From contig DBLB01000161.1 in the NCBI GenBank assembly GCA_002298695.1, forward strand, positions 2,877 to 24,219: a DNA stretch of 21,343 bases. The letters are read 5' to 3'. Origin of the DNA: Clostridiales bacterium UBA735 (GTDB taxonomy: Bacteria > Bacillota > Clostridia > Oscillospirales > Oscillospiraceae). The position numbers and the translations under genes are program-made. The notes beneath the pieces were generated by a model. The model searched no databases, was not told the origin of the DNA, and was given only the letters and a program-made list of their open reading frames with translations. Within the stretch, counting starts at the first letter, position 1, and each line of letters begins with the position of its first letter. Shown here in pieces: positions 6,177 to 14,122 of the stretch.

Positions 6177-7172
6177 ATGCAAGCGATCGTTGTGGAGCGG
6201 AAAGGACAGGGGCACGTCTGCCGGGTGGAGATCCCCTCGCCGGGTCCCGGCGAGGTGCTCGTGCAGGTGAAGGCCGCCGGGCTGTGCGGTTCAGACCTGC
6301 ATATTTACCACGGCACCTATCCCGCCGTCTATCCCCTGATCCAGGGACATGAATTTTCCGGCGTCATTACGGCGGTCGGCGCAGGCGTGCAGGACTGGTC
6401 CGTTGGCCAGCGCGTCACGGCCGACCCGAACATCTTCTGCCATCATTGCTACTACTGCAAGCGCTCGCAGGAGAACATGTGCGAGAACGCCGAGGCCATC
6501 GGCGTGACACGCAACGGCGCATTTGCCGAGTATGTTCTGGTTCCCGAGACGCAGCTGTACGAGCTGCCCGATTCCGTCAGCTTTGCCGACGGCGCACTGG
6601 TCGAACCGCTTGCCTGCGTGCTCTACGGTGTGCAGCGGCTGAACATGGAATACGGCGGCAGTGCCGTCATTTTCGGCGCCGGCCCCATGGGCCTGCTCCT
6701 GCTCAAGGCGCTGCGCATCGGCGGAACCAGCCGGATCGCCGTCGTCGATCTCGACGCCGCCCGCCTGAGGCTCGCGGAAGACATGGGCGCGAGCGAGACG
6801 TTCTCCTCCGTCGACGAGGCGTGCGCCGCCCATCCGCGCGGCTTTGACGCCGTGGTGGACGCCACGGGCAGCCCCGCCGTCATCGGCAGCATGTTCCGCG
6901 CTGCGGCGCGGCGGGCGAAGATCCTCCAATTCGGCTGCGCCAATACCGACGCGACCGTCACCATCCACCCCTATCAGATCTACGACAACGACTGGCAGTA
7001 TCTCGGCACGAAGACTGCGGTCAATACCTATTCCAAGGCGATCGACATGATCGCCGGCGGCCGGATCGACCTGCATGATATGGTCAGCGAGGAGGTCGGC
7101 TTTGAAACCATGGCGGCCTACCTTGCGAACGGAAAACCTGCCGGTTCGCTGAAGATCCTCCTCCGGCCGTGA
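6177..7172 (+). CDS. zinc-dependent alcohol (polyol) dehydrogenase, MDR family
   Basis: A 331-residue medium-chain dehydrogenase expected to oxidise a sugar alcohol (or reduce a ketose) with NAD(P). Catalytic-zinc ligands are visible as Cys37 (GLCGSDLH), His58-Glu59 (GHEF) and Glu143 (LVEP). The structural-zinc lobe has four cysteines at 88, 91, 94 and 102. The Rossmann fold carries GAGPMG (167-172), and the acidic residue of VVDLD (about 191) favours NAD. GGAGG precedes the ATG. It is the first gene after the LacI operator and is followed directly by the FGGY kinase. The substrate is not determined; galactitol-, arabitol- or threonine-dehydrogenase-like enzymes share this fold. Confidence 0.88.
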   Translation: MQAIVVERKGQGHVCRVEIPSPGPGEVLVQVKAAGLCGSDLHIYHGTYPAVYPLIQGHEFSGVITAVGAGVQDWSVGQRVTADPNIFCHHCYYCKRSQENMCENAEAIGVTRNGAFAEYVLVPETQLYELPDSVSFADGALVEPLACVLYGVQRLNMEYGGSAVIFGAGPMGLLLLKALRIGGTSRIAVVDLDAARLRLAEDMGASETFSSVDEACAAHPRGFDAVVDATGSPAVIGSMFRAAARRAKILQFGCANTDATVTIHPYQIYDNDWQYLGTKTAVNTYSKAIDMIAGGRIDLHDMVSEEVGFETMAAYLANGKPAGSLKILLRP

Positions 7173-7192
7173 GCGAACACCGGAGGTGCCAA

Positions 7193-8683
7193 ATGGAACA
7201 GAATCCTGCTGTTCTTTCGCTCGATCTCGGCACACAGGGGACAAAGGCGGCCCTTGTGCGGCTGGACGGTTCGCTGATCGACAGCGCTTTTTCCCGGAAT
7301 CGCTTTTATGACGAACCCGGCGGCGCGATCCTGCTGGACGCAGACGCGCTGCTGGACGGCGTCGCCGACGCGACTGCCGCCCTGCTGGCCCGGAATCCCG
7401 ATGCCGAAATTCTCGGCGTCGGCACGGTCGGCATGATGGCGGGCATCGTGGGCATCGACAAGGACTGGACGCCCGTCACGCACTATGATTCCGGCCTGGA
7501 CAAGCGCTGTGAAACGGCCGTCGCCCGCATGCAGGCCATCGGCAACGATGAAACGGTCGCCATCTGCGGCAGCCCGATCATCGTGGCGCAGGGCGCAAAG
7601 CTCTTCTGGTGGATGACCGAGCAGCCGGAAGCATTTGCCCGTACCGCAAAATTTGTGCCCGCCTCCACGTTCGTCTGCGGCGCGATGGCCGGCCTCCGCG
7701 CGGACGAAGCGTATCTCGACGTGACCCACATCCATCTCACCTGCCTGGCCGATACGGCGCGCGGCGTCTGGTCGGAGCAGCTTCTCCGGCTGTTCGGCTT
7801 CCCGCGCGAAAAGCTGCCGGAGATCATATCGCCCTGCCAGATCATCGGCCGTGTGACGCCCGCCTGGAGCGCGCGCACCGGCCTGCGCGCCGGAACGCCG
7901 ATCATCGCGGGCTGCGGCGATACCGCAGCCTCGGCCCTCGGCGCGGGCCTCGTGCGCGACGGCACGATCCTCGACGTCGCCGGGACGGCCTCCTGCCTGC
8001 TCGCCTGCACCTCGGAATACCGCCCGGACGTGGAGCGGAAGATCCTGATCCAGCAGCGCTCCGTCATCCCCGGCCTCTGGAATCCGTTCGGCTTCGTCCT
8101 CGGCGGGCAGACGCTCAGCTGGTACCTGCAGCAGGTCCGGCCCGAGGGCGGCTTCGCGGCCCTCGCGGCAAAGGCCCGCTCCGTCGCGACGGACGGACTG
8201 TATTTCGTCCCGTTTTTTGCCGGGCGCGTCTGCCCGAGCGACGCGCGCTTTTCCGGCAGCTGGCTGGGCCTGAAATTCTACCACGCGCCGGAGCATCTGT
8301 TCAGATCCATCATGGAATCCGTCGCCTACGAATACCGCTTCTATCTCGAGCGCCTCTGCGCGCTCTATCCCGGCTTCCGCGTCCGGCAGATCCTGACCAG
8401 CGCGGGCGGCTCCCGCTCGCCGGAGTTCAACCAGATCAAGGCCGACGTCCTCGCCGCGCCCGTCACGCCCATTTTGCAGACGGACAGCACGCACGTCGCC
8501 GCGGCCCTGATGACCGGCCACGCCCTCGGCGCCTACGGCGATCTGGCCGCCGCCGCAGAGCGTCTGACCCGCGCCAGCTGCGCCGCTCCCATCCTGCCGG
8601 ACCCGGCCGCAGCAGCCGCCTACCGCCCCCGGTACGACAACTATCAGAACATCATCGCCCTTCTCGAACAGTTCCACATCTGA
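7193..8683 (+). CDS. FGGY-family carbohydrate kinase (xylulokinase-like)
   Basis: A 496-residue ATP-dependent sugar kinase of the FGGY family. It shows the N-terminal phosphate loop DLGTQGTKAALV (11-22), a degenerate SGQMHG region (TVGMMAGIVGID, about 78-89), the catalytic Asp243 in GCGDTAASALGAG, the adenosine motif DVAGTAS (261-267), and SAGGSRSPEFNQIKADV near the C-terminus. The ATG at 7193 is preferred over an in-frame GTG at 7169 because GGAGGT (7182-7187) lies five bases upstream of it. FGGY members phosphorylate ketoses or polyols such as xylulose, rhamnulose, fuculose or glycerol. Position next to a dehydrogenase suggests a ketose substrate. The exact sugar and the carbon phosphorylated are not known. 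Confidence 0.88.
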   Translation: MEQNPAVLSLDLGTQGTKAALVRLDGSLIDSAFSRNRFYDEPGGAILLDADALLDGVADATAALLARNPDAEILGVGTVGMMAGIVGIDKDWTPVTHYDSGLDKRCETAVARMQAIGNDETVAICGSPIIVAQGAKLFWWMTEQPEAFARTAKFVPASTFVCGAMAGLRADEAYLDVTHIHLTCLADTARGVWSEQLLRLFGFPREKLPEIISPCQIIGRVTPAWSARTGLRAGTPIIAGCGDTAASALGAGLVRDGTILDVAGTASCLLACTSEYRPDVERKILIQQRSVIPGLWNPFGFVLGGQTLSWYLQQVRPEGGFAALAAKARSVATDGLYFVPFFAGRVCPSDARFSGSWLGLKFYHAPEHLFRSIMESVAYEYRFYLERLCALYPGFRVRQILTSAGGSRSPEFNQIKADVLAAPVTPILQTDSTHVAAALMTGHALGAYGDLAAAAERLTRASCAAPILPDPAAAAAYRPRYDNYQNIIALLEQFHI

Positions 8684-8697
8684 AAGGAGAGACCTGC

Positions 8698-9816
8698 ATG
8701 ACCTCGAAAGAGCGCGTCCTGCGCGCCATCAACCACGAAGAAACCGACCGCATCCCGCTCGACCTCGGCGGAATGGCCTGCTCGCTGTTCGACCAGGCAT
8801 ATCTCCGCCTGCGGGACGCCCTGGGCATCACGGGCGACATCGCGCCGTTCCGGCGCGGCAGCAACACCAGCTATTATGACGAGCGCGTGCTCGACGCGCT
8901 GGACATCGACGTGCGCCGCGTCTTCGCCAAGGTCAGCGACCGCTATCCCATCGTCCACGAGGACGGCACCTTCAGCAGCGAATGGGGCATCCTCCAGCGC
9001 CGCGGCCAATTTGGCGTCGAATTCGTGCGCCATCCCCTTCAGGACCTGGAAGACCCGGAGGAGCTGGAGACATACCCGTGGCCGAAGGCAAAGGACTGCC
9101 TGGTGCTGGACGGCATGCGCGAGCGCGCCAAGCGCCTGCACGACGAGGGCAAATACGCCATTTCCCTCCGCGCGCCGATGAACGGCATTTTTGAAATTTC
9201 CTGCTGGCTGCGCGGCATGCAGAACTTTATGGTGGACATGCTCAGCGAGGAAACCCTTGCCCACGCGCTCGCCGAAAAGGTGCTCGACGTCCAGCTGGAC
9301 TGGTACGGCGCGCTGCTCGACGAGGTCGGCCCGTATGTCGACATCGTCGAGACCGGAGACGACTACGGCACGCAGAATTCCCTGATGGCCTCGGCAGACT
9401 GCCTCGAAGAGTTCATCCTCTCCCGCCGCAAGCGCCTGAACGACATGATCCGTCAAAAAGCACCGCAGGCGAAGATCTTCCTGCACTGCTGCGGCTCCAT
9501 CCAGCGCATCATCCCGAATCTCTGCGCCTGCGGTGTGGACATCCTCAACCCCGTGCAGACGCTGGCCGCCGATATGGACCCCTACATGCTGAAGGAGAAA
9601 TACGGCGCGTCCATCTGCTTCCACGGCGGCGTGGACACGCAGCACGCCATGCGCGGCACCCGCGAAGACGTCGACCGCGAGGTGCGGAAGATGGTCGACG
9701 CGCTCTATCACCAGGGCGGCTATATCCTCAGCAGCTGCAATCACATCCAGAACGACATCCCCGCAGAAAACATTCTTCAGATGTTCGAAAGCGCGAAAAA
9801 ATACAGCGCGCGATAA
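8698..9816 (+). CDS. uroporphyrinogen decarboxylase (URO-D) family protein, possible zinc methyltransferase-like
   Basis: A 372-residue TIM-barrel protein of the URO-D superfamily (start MTSKERVLRAINHEETDRIPLD is typical). No other heme-synthesis gene is near, so true uroporphyrinogen decarboxylase is unlikely. His263 and Cys265 (LHCCGS) with Cys347 (LSSCNH) make an H-x-C...C pattern like the zinc site of the MtaA/CmuA methyltransferases. GDDYGTQNSLM (220-230) is typical of the sugar-cluster subgroup of this family. The start is set by AAGGAGA nine bases upstream of the ATG; a longer open frame upstream is only a shadow of the FGGY kinase. It sits between two sugar kinases with tight spacing. 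A role in O-demethylation of a methylated sugar is possible, but no corrinoid protein is seen here. Confidence 0.85.
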   Translation: MTSKERVLRAINHEETDRIPLDLGGMACSLFDQAYLRLRDALGITGDIAPFRRGSNTSYYDERVLDALDIDVRRVFAKVSDRYPIVHEDGTFSSEWGILQRRGQFGVEFVRHPLQDLEDPEELETYPWPKAKDCLVLDGMRERAKRLHDEGKYAISLRAPMNGIFEISCWLRGMQNFMVDMLSEETLAHALAEKVLDVQLDWYGALLDEVGPYVDIVETGDDYGTQNSLMASADCLEEFILSRRKRLNDMIRQKAPQAKIFLHCCGSIQRIIPNLCACGVDILNPVQTLAADMDPYMLKEKYGASICFHGGVDTQHAMRGTREDVDREVRKMVDALYHQGGYILSSCNHIQNDIPAENILQMFESAKKYSAR

Positions 9817-9825
9817 GGAGCGGCC

Positions 9826-10755
9826 ATGATCACGACAGTCACCCTCAATCCCGCGATCGACTGCATCCTGCAAGCCGACCATTTCCGGATCGGCGCGCTC
9901 AACCGCCCGTCGTCCGAACAGCTCTGGCCGGGCGGCAAGGGCATCAACGTGTCCCTTGCGCTGCACCGCCTCGGCGAACAGACCCTCGCGGCGGGCTTCT
10001 CCGCCGGCGCGTCCGGACTCGCGCTGGAAGCGCTGCTGGACGAAGCCGGTCTCCCGCACCGCTTCACCCGCCTGCATCAGGGCTGTACGCGGATCAATTT
10101 CAAGATCAGCGCGGACGGGACCGAGACGGAGTGCAACGGCCCCGGCCCCGCGTTTGACGACGACGACCTCGCCCGCCTCGCGCAGTCTCTGCCGGCAGGC
10201 GGTGCTGCGGACTGGCTTGTCCTGTCCGGAAACGTCCCGGCGGCCTCCCGCGGCGCCTATGCGCGCCTGCTGCGCCGGTGCGGCGACCGGAACATGCAGC
10301 TCGTGGTCGATACGACCGGCGACGAGCTGCGCGCCGCACTCCCGTTCCGCCCGTTCCTGGTCAAGCCGAACCTTGCGGAGCTCGCCGAGTTCTGCGACAC
10401 GGAGATCCGGAGCGCCGCCGCCCTGCTCGCGTGCGCGCGCAGCCTGCAAAGCGCCGGCGCGCGCAATGTGCTCGTTTCGCTCGGCAGCCGCGGCGCGTGC
10501 CTGATCCCGGAATCCGGCCAGCCCCTCTATGCGCGGGCGGTGCAGGGCGCGGTTGTCAGCACGATCGGCGCGGGCGACTCTGCGGTCGCGGGCTTCCTGA
10601 GCGGCTGGCTCCGCGAGAGCAGCGCTTCGGCCGCGCTGAAGGCCGCCGTCTCCGCCGGCTGTGCCACCGCCTTCTGCAGCGGCATCGCCGACGGCCCTGC
10701 GCTGCATGCCTTCCGCGATCAGATCGAACCCGTACCCTTTACAGAGAAAGGATGA
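9826..10755 (+). CDS. 1-phosphofructokinase-like PfkB-family kinase (hexose-phosphate kinase)
   Basis: A 309-residue ribokinase-fold kinase of the 1-phosphofructokinase / tagatose-6-phosphate kinase subgroup. Its markers are ITTVTLNPAIDC at the N-terminus, WPGGKGINVSLALHRLG (34-50), KPNLAELAEF (180-189) and the anion hole TIGAGDSAVAGF with catalytic Asp251. These enzymes turn fructose-1-phosphate (or tagatose-6-phosphate) into the bisphosphate ready for aldolase. No phosphotransferase system gene that would make a 1-phosphate is visible; the FGGY kinase two genes upstream could supply one. AAGGAG precedes the ATG. Its stop overlaps the next gene by ATGA, indicating translational coupling. Confidence 0.85.
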   Translation: MITTVTLNPAIDCILQADHFRIGALNRPSSEQLWPGGKGINVSLALHRLGEQTLAAGFSAGASGLALEALLDEAGLPHRFTRLHQGCTRINFKISADGTETECNGPGPAFDDDDLARLAQSLPAGGAADWLVLSGNVPAASRGAYARLLRRCGDRNMQLVVDTTGDELRAALPFRPFLVKPNLAELAEFCDTEIRSAAALLACARSLQSAGARNVLVSLGSRGACLIPESGQPLYARAVQGAVVSTIGAGDSAVAGFLSGWLRESSASAALKAAVSAGCATAFCSGIADGPALHAFRDQIEPVPFTEKG

Positions 10756-11702
10756 CGCGCGCTTTGAACGTACTTGCGATCGACTTCGGCGGCAGCGAGA
10801 TCAAGCTCGGCCTGTTCGCGGACGAGCAGCTCCTGCAGACGGCCTCCCTGCCCGCGCATTCCGAACAGGGCCTGCGCCCGCGCCTTGTGGATACCGAGGC
10901 GCTGGCGCACGAACTGCTGCGTCAGGCCCCCGGCGGCTGCGCCAACGCGGTCGGCGTCTCCATGCCGGGCATTGTCGACTCCGCCCGGCGGCAGGTCACG
11001 GGTTTGTACGGCAAATACGAGGACAGCATGCAGATGGATCTGCCCGCCTGGTGCCGCGCGGCCTTCGGCGCGCCGATGGTGCTCGGGATGGACTCCAAGC
11101 TCGCCCTGCTCGGCGAGCTGCACTACGGCTGCGCGCGCGGCTATCGGGATGCGGTCATGCTGATCTTCGGCACCGGCGTCGGCACGGCGGTGGCCTACGG
11201 CGGCGAGGTGCTTGAAAGCCGGAACCATACGGCCGGGGCGCTCTGCTCCCACATGGTCGTGGAGCTGAACGGCGAAAAATGCACCTGCCCGGGCCGCGGC
11301 TGCCTGGAGGCGACAGCCTCCGGCTGGGCGCTGCCGCGCTTTCTGCGGGCGCACCCCCTCTTCCCGGAAAGCCTGCTGGCGCAGGAACCAGTGCTGACGT
11401 TCCGCGCGCTGGAGCGCGGCTACCTCCGCGGCGACGAGCTGGCCGAACTGGCCGTTGCGCGCTGCGCCGCGGCCTGGCGTGCCGGCATCCTCAGCATGGT
11501 ACACGCCTTTGATCCGGAGGCCGTGATCCTGAGCGGCGGCATCATGCGCTTCGATGCGCTCTACCGCCGCACAACGGACGGCATCGAATCGGAGATCTGG
11601 GACTGCTGCCGCCCGGTGGCCATTCTGCGCGCCGCGCACCCGGAGCTGAGCGTCCTCTATGGCCTGCTCCACGAAGCACGCAGGTCGCTCTACACAGACT
11701 AG
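10752..11702 (+). CDS. ROK-family sugar kinase
   Basis: A 316-residue protein without a DNA-binding domain, so a kinase rather than a repressor. It has the phosphate motif DFGGSEIKLGLF (11-22), Asp114 at the catalytic position, FGTGVGTAVAYGG (139-151), and the zinc motif CTCPGRGCLEA (177-187) preceded by His167. Two family positions are changed: the usual END-A-N around the catalytic Asp reads GMDSK, and the usual GH before the zinc motif reads SH. ROK kinases usually phosphorylate glucose, fructose, allose or N-acetylated sugars. The start codon overlaps the stop of the PfkB gene (ATGA). It is the last gene of this segment, and no good terminator follows. Confidence 0.85.
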   Translation: MTRALNVLAIDFGGSEIKLGLFADEQLLQTASLPAHSEQGLRPRLVDTEALAHELLRQAPGGCANAVGVSMPGIVDSARRQVTGLYGKYEDSMQMDLPAWCRAAFGAPMVLGMDSKLALLGELHYGCARGYRDAVMLIFGTGVGTAVAYGGEVLESRNHTAGALCSHMVVELNGEKCTCPGRGCLEATASGWALPRFLRAHPLFPESLLAQEPVLTFRALERGYLRGDELAELAVARCAAAWRAGILSMVHAFDPEAVILSGGIMRFDALYRRTTDGIESEIWDCCRPVAILRAAHPELSVLYGLLHEARRSLYTD

Positions 11703-11780
11703 ACAACTGGACTGCGCAACGATCTGAATTTTTCGTCAGAATATACAAAAACAGCCATGAAAGTCTGGTGCCTCTGCCTC

Positions 11781-11809
11781 TTGCCGAATGCGGAAAAAGT
11801 TGCTACACT
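11781..11809 (+). promoter_or_regulatory. promoter for the ROK-repressor / transporter segment
   Basis: TTGCCG (11781-11786), 17 bases, then TACACT (11804-11809). Transcription should start at about 11816, at the left edge of two palindromes. Confidence 0.6.
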
Positions 11810-11815
11810 AAGAAC

Positions 11816-11838
11816 ATCAATTAGCACAGTTAATTGAT
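11816..11838. promoter_or_regulatory. palindrome 1, candidate ROK-repressor operator
   Basis: ATCAATTA (11816-11823) and TAATTGAT (11831-11838) are perfect inverted arms separated by seven bases, at the expected transcription start upstream of the ROK repressor. Confidence 0.6.
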
Positions 11839-11854
11839 TCACTGTTGACAGTGA
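11839..11854. promoter_or_regulatory. palindrome 2, adjacent candidate operator
   Basis: TCACTG (11839-11844) and CAGTGA (11849-11854) with a four-base spacer abut palindrome 1 directly. The sequence differs from palindrome 1, so a second regulator or an RNA hairpin in the leader is possible. Confidence 0.5.
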
Positions 11855-11882
11855 TAGAATGTTCCGCGCTGGGAGGATGGCT

Positions 11883-13151
11883 TTGAAGACGAAGGGAAAG
11901 AACAACGATTATATCCAGAAGTCCAACCGGAGCCTGATTCTGCGCCTGCTGTCCAAGCAGCCGGTGTGTTCCAGGAGCGAGCTGGCCCGGAAGACCGGGC
12001 TGACGCAGGCATCCATCACAAAGATCATCTCCAAAATGATCGACACGGGCATTGTTTCGGAGACCGGCCTGATCGAGGGCACCAACGGCCACCGGTCGAT
12101 CGGCATCACGCTGAATGCAGACCGTTACTGCGTCATGGGCATCAAGATCGCCCGCGGATCCTTCGATATTGCCGTGTTCAACTTCCGCGGCGAACAGATC
12201 GAGCAGCGGCATACGCCGCTCTCCCTGTCCGGGGGCGCGCGGGCCGCGATGGACGAGATCCTCTGCGCGGCGAAGCAGATGCTGTGCCCGCGGAAAAACC
12301 TGCTGGCCATCGGTGTGGCCGTTCCGGGCCCGTATCTGAGCAAGCTTGGACGATTCGCGGTAATTTCAGAATCCTCCGGCTGGGAGAACATCAACATTGT
12401 AGAAGAATTTGCACAAAATTTCGACATTCCGGTCTGCATTGAGCACGACGCAAACGCGGGCGCGCTGGCGCTGTGGCGCCGGCGGGCGGATACCGAGCAG
12501 GGCGTGCTGGTCAATTTCCTGGCCGGCGAGGGCGTCGGCGCCGGCATCGTCGTCGACGGCAGGATCCTGCGCGGCAGCAACGGAATCGCCGGAGAAGTCG
12601 GCCTCATGAGCGTCAATGTCCACGGCCCGCGCTGCGTCTGCGGCAACTACGGCTGCCTCGAGGGCTACGCCTCGTCGCTGCACCTTGAAAAGCAGGTGCA
12701 GTCCCTGCTGCCGCAGCATCCGGAGAGCCTGCTGCATCGCGAGCCGGCCGTCACGGCCGATGCGATCTTCCGCTGCATGGCCCGCGGCGACGAATTCTGC
12801 CGCGAGCAGGTGGAGGCCGTCGGCACCAACATCGGCTACGGCATCGCCAACATCGTGTATCTGTACGATCCGGACGAGATCGTCCTGACTGACGTCATGC
12901 GCGGCGGCGGCACAGTACTGCTGGACGCCATCCGCACGACGGTGCAGCAGCGCGTTCTGCCGGTCATCTATGCCGGCCTGACGATCCGGTTGGACGACGG
13001 ACGCATCGACCCCATTCTGGAGGGCGCGGCGGCGCTGGCGCTGGAACGCGTGCTGGACGAACCGGAGCGCATCTGCCGCACCGGCAGTGCGCTTCGCACG
13101 GCAGAGGAAGCAGAAAACGTCGAGGGGGAAGGAAGCAGTGAGGCTTTATGA
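11883..13151 (+). CDS. ROK-family transcriptional repressor (XylR/NagC type)
   Basis: A 422-residue regulator. An N-terminal winged helix-turn-helix (NDYIQKSNRSLILRLL, then CSRSELARKTGLTQASITKIISKMIDTGIV) is joined to a ROK sugar-binding domain. That domain has IGVAVPGP, EHDANAGALALW (188-199), AGEGVGAGIVVDG and the zinc motif CVCGNYGCLEGYAS (251-264). The TTG at 11883 is chosen because GGGAGG (11871-11876) lies six bases before it and the product then starts like typical ROK repressors; ATGs at 11859 and 11877 are alternatives with poor or zero spacing. The usual GH before the zinc motif reads GL here. It opens the transporter segment and overlaps the next gene by ATGA, so it probably controls itself and the downstream genes. 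Confidence 0.88.
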   Translation: MKTKGKNNDYIQKSNRSLILRLLSKQPVCSRSELARKTGLTQASITKIISKMIDTGIVSETGLIEGTNGHRSIGITLNADRYCVMGIKIARGSFDIAVFNFRGEQIEQRHTPLSLSGGARAAMDEILCAAKQMLCPRKNLLAIGVAVPGPYLSKLGRFAVISESSGWENINIVEEFAQNFDIPVCIEHDANAGALALWRRRADTEQGVLVNFLAGEGVGAGIVVDGRILRGSNGIAGEVGLMSVNVHGPRCVCGNYGCLEGYASSLHLEKQVQSLLPQHPESLLHREPAVTADAIFRCMARGDEFCREQVEAVGTNIGYGIANIVYLYDPDEIVLTDVMRGGGTVLLDAIRTTVQQRVLPVIYAGLTIRLDDGRIDPILEGAAALALERVLDEPERICRTGSALRTAEEAENVEGEGSSEAL

Positions 13152-14110
13152 ATAGCATTATCGCGGTCGGCGAAGTCCTGATCGATACAGTGATTACTGC
13201 CGGTGAGAACCTTCAGATGACCGGAAACGCGGGCGGCGCGCCCGCAAACTGCCTGGCGTCCGCCGCGCGCTTCGGCGCGGACTGCGGCATCATCGCCAAG
13301 GCCGGAAACGACGCCATGGGCCGCTGGCTGAGATCTTATCTGGAATCACACGGCGTCCGCTGCGAGCATCTGCTGCTGGACGATACGCGGAACACCACGA
13401 TGGCCCTCGTCTCGCTGGACGCGCAGGGTGAACGCAGCTTCAGCTTCTACCGCACCGGCTGCGCAGATGTGAATCTCCGGGAATCGGAGCTTCCCCGCGA
13501 GGCCATCCGCGGCGCGAAAATTTTCCACTTCGGCACGGTTTCCATGACCGAAGAGCCCGCGCGCAGCGCCACGCTCGCTGCGGCCCGGATCGCCAGAGAG
13601 GCCGGTGTCCTGGTCTCGTTCGATCCCAACCTGCGCGAAAATCTCTGGCACTCGCTGGACGATGCACGGCGGCAGATCCGCCTCGGTCTTGCGCTGGCGG
13701 ACGTCGTGAAGATCTCCGACGACGAGCTCCGCTTCGTCACGGGCCTGGACAGCCTGGACGCCGGCGCAGCTGCCATTCTGGACGAGTTCCATCCGTCCCT
13801 GCTCTGCGTCACCTGCGGCGCAGCCGGATGTGTCTGCTATGCAAGCGCTTTCACGGCCCGCTGCGGCGGCTTTTCCGTCCCGGTCGTGGACACGACCGGC
13901 GCAGGCGACGCCTTTGACGGCGCCGTCCTCTATCAGCTGCTGAAGCTGGACTGCCGCGTCGATCGTCTGGATATGAAAACGCTTTCCTATCTCGCGCGCT
14001 TCGCCTGTGCGGCCGGCGCGCTGGCAACCACAAAGCTCGGCGCCATCGCGGCCATGCCCACGCTGGCCCAGGTCGAGGCGCTTCTGGCGGCGCAGAGCGC
14101 CGCTGATTGA
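13148..14110 (+). CDS. PfkB-family carbohydrate kinase (fructokinase-like)
   Basis: A 320-residue ribokinase-fold kinase. It has the first PfkB signature NAGGAPANCLASAARFG (27-43), the fructokinase-like FHFGTVSMTEEP and SFDPNLRENLW (157-167), and the second signature with anion hole DTTGAGDAFDGAV, catalytic Asp254. Fructokinase (fructose to fructose-6-phosphate) is the closest match by sight; related enzymes act on other ketoses or 2-keto-3-deoxygluconate. It sits just upstream of a sorbitol/xylitol-type dehydrogenase, so a polyol to ketose to ketose-phosphate route is consistent. It starts within the stop of the ROK repressor (ATGA). A cre-like palindrome lies inside the gene at 13840-13853. 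Confidence 0.85.
   Translation: MNSIIAVGEVLIDTVITAGENLQMTGNAGGAPANCLASAARFGADCGIIAKAGNDAMGRWLRSYLESHGVRCEHLLLDDTRNTTMALVSLDAQGERSFSFYRTGCADVNLRESELPREAIRGAKIFHFGTVSMTEEPARSATLAAARIAREAGVLVSFDPNLRENLWHSLDDARRQIRLGLALADVVKISDDELRFVTGLDSLDAGAAAILDEFHPSLLCVTCGAAGCVCYASAFTARCGGFSVPVVDTTGAGDAFDGAVLYQLLKLDCRVDRLDMKTLSYLARFACAAGALATTKLGAIAAMPTLAQVEALLAAQSAAD
13840..13853. promoter_or_regulatory. possible intragenic cre-like site TGCAAGCGCTTTCA
   Basis: Fits the catabolite-responsive-element consensus and differs from the operator at 6108-6121 at one position. It lies within the fructokinase-like coding region, so it may be coincidence from codon use or a downstream roadblock or auxiliary operator. 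Confidence 0.3.
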
Positions 14111-14122
14111 GGAGGATATCAA

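Noticed and set aside
7609..8697. N-terminal extension of the URO-D-family gene
   Set aside because: The upstream part is Arg/Pro-rich and overlaps the FGGY kinase in another frame. AAGGAGA and a typical family N-terminus fix the start at 8698.
8698..9816. Genuine heme-pathway uroporphyrinogen decarboxylase (hemE)
   Set aside because: No heme or siroheme genes nearby, the gene sits between sugar kinases, and GDDYGTQ and the H-x-C...C pattern fit the methyltransferase-like branch better.
8644..10707. 687-codon open frame on the minus strand
   Set aside because: Antisense to the URO-D-family and PfkB genes; Arg/Ala-rich product without motifs.
11703..11780. Terminator after the ROK kinase gene
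   Set aside because: Only a five-base inverted repeat (TCTGA/TCAGA) was found, with its T-run in the loop rather than after the stem; not enough to call a terminator.
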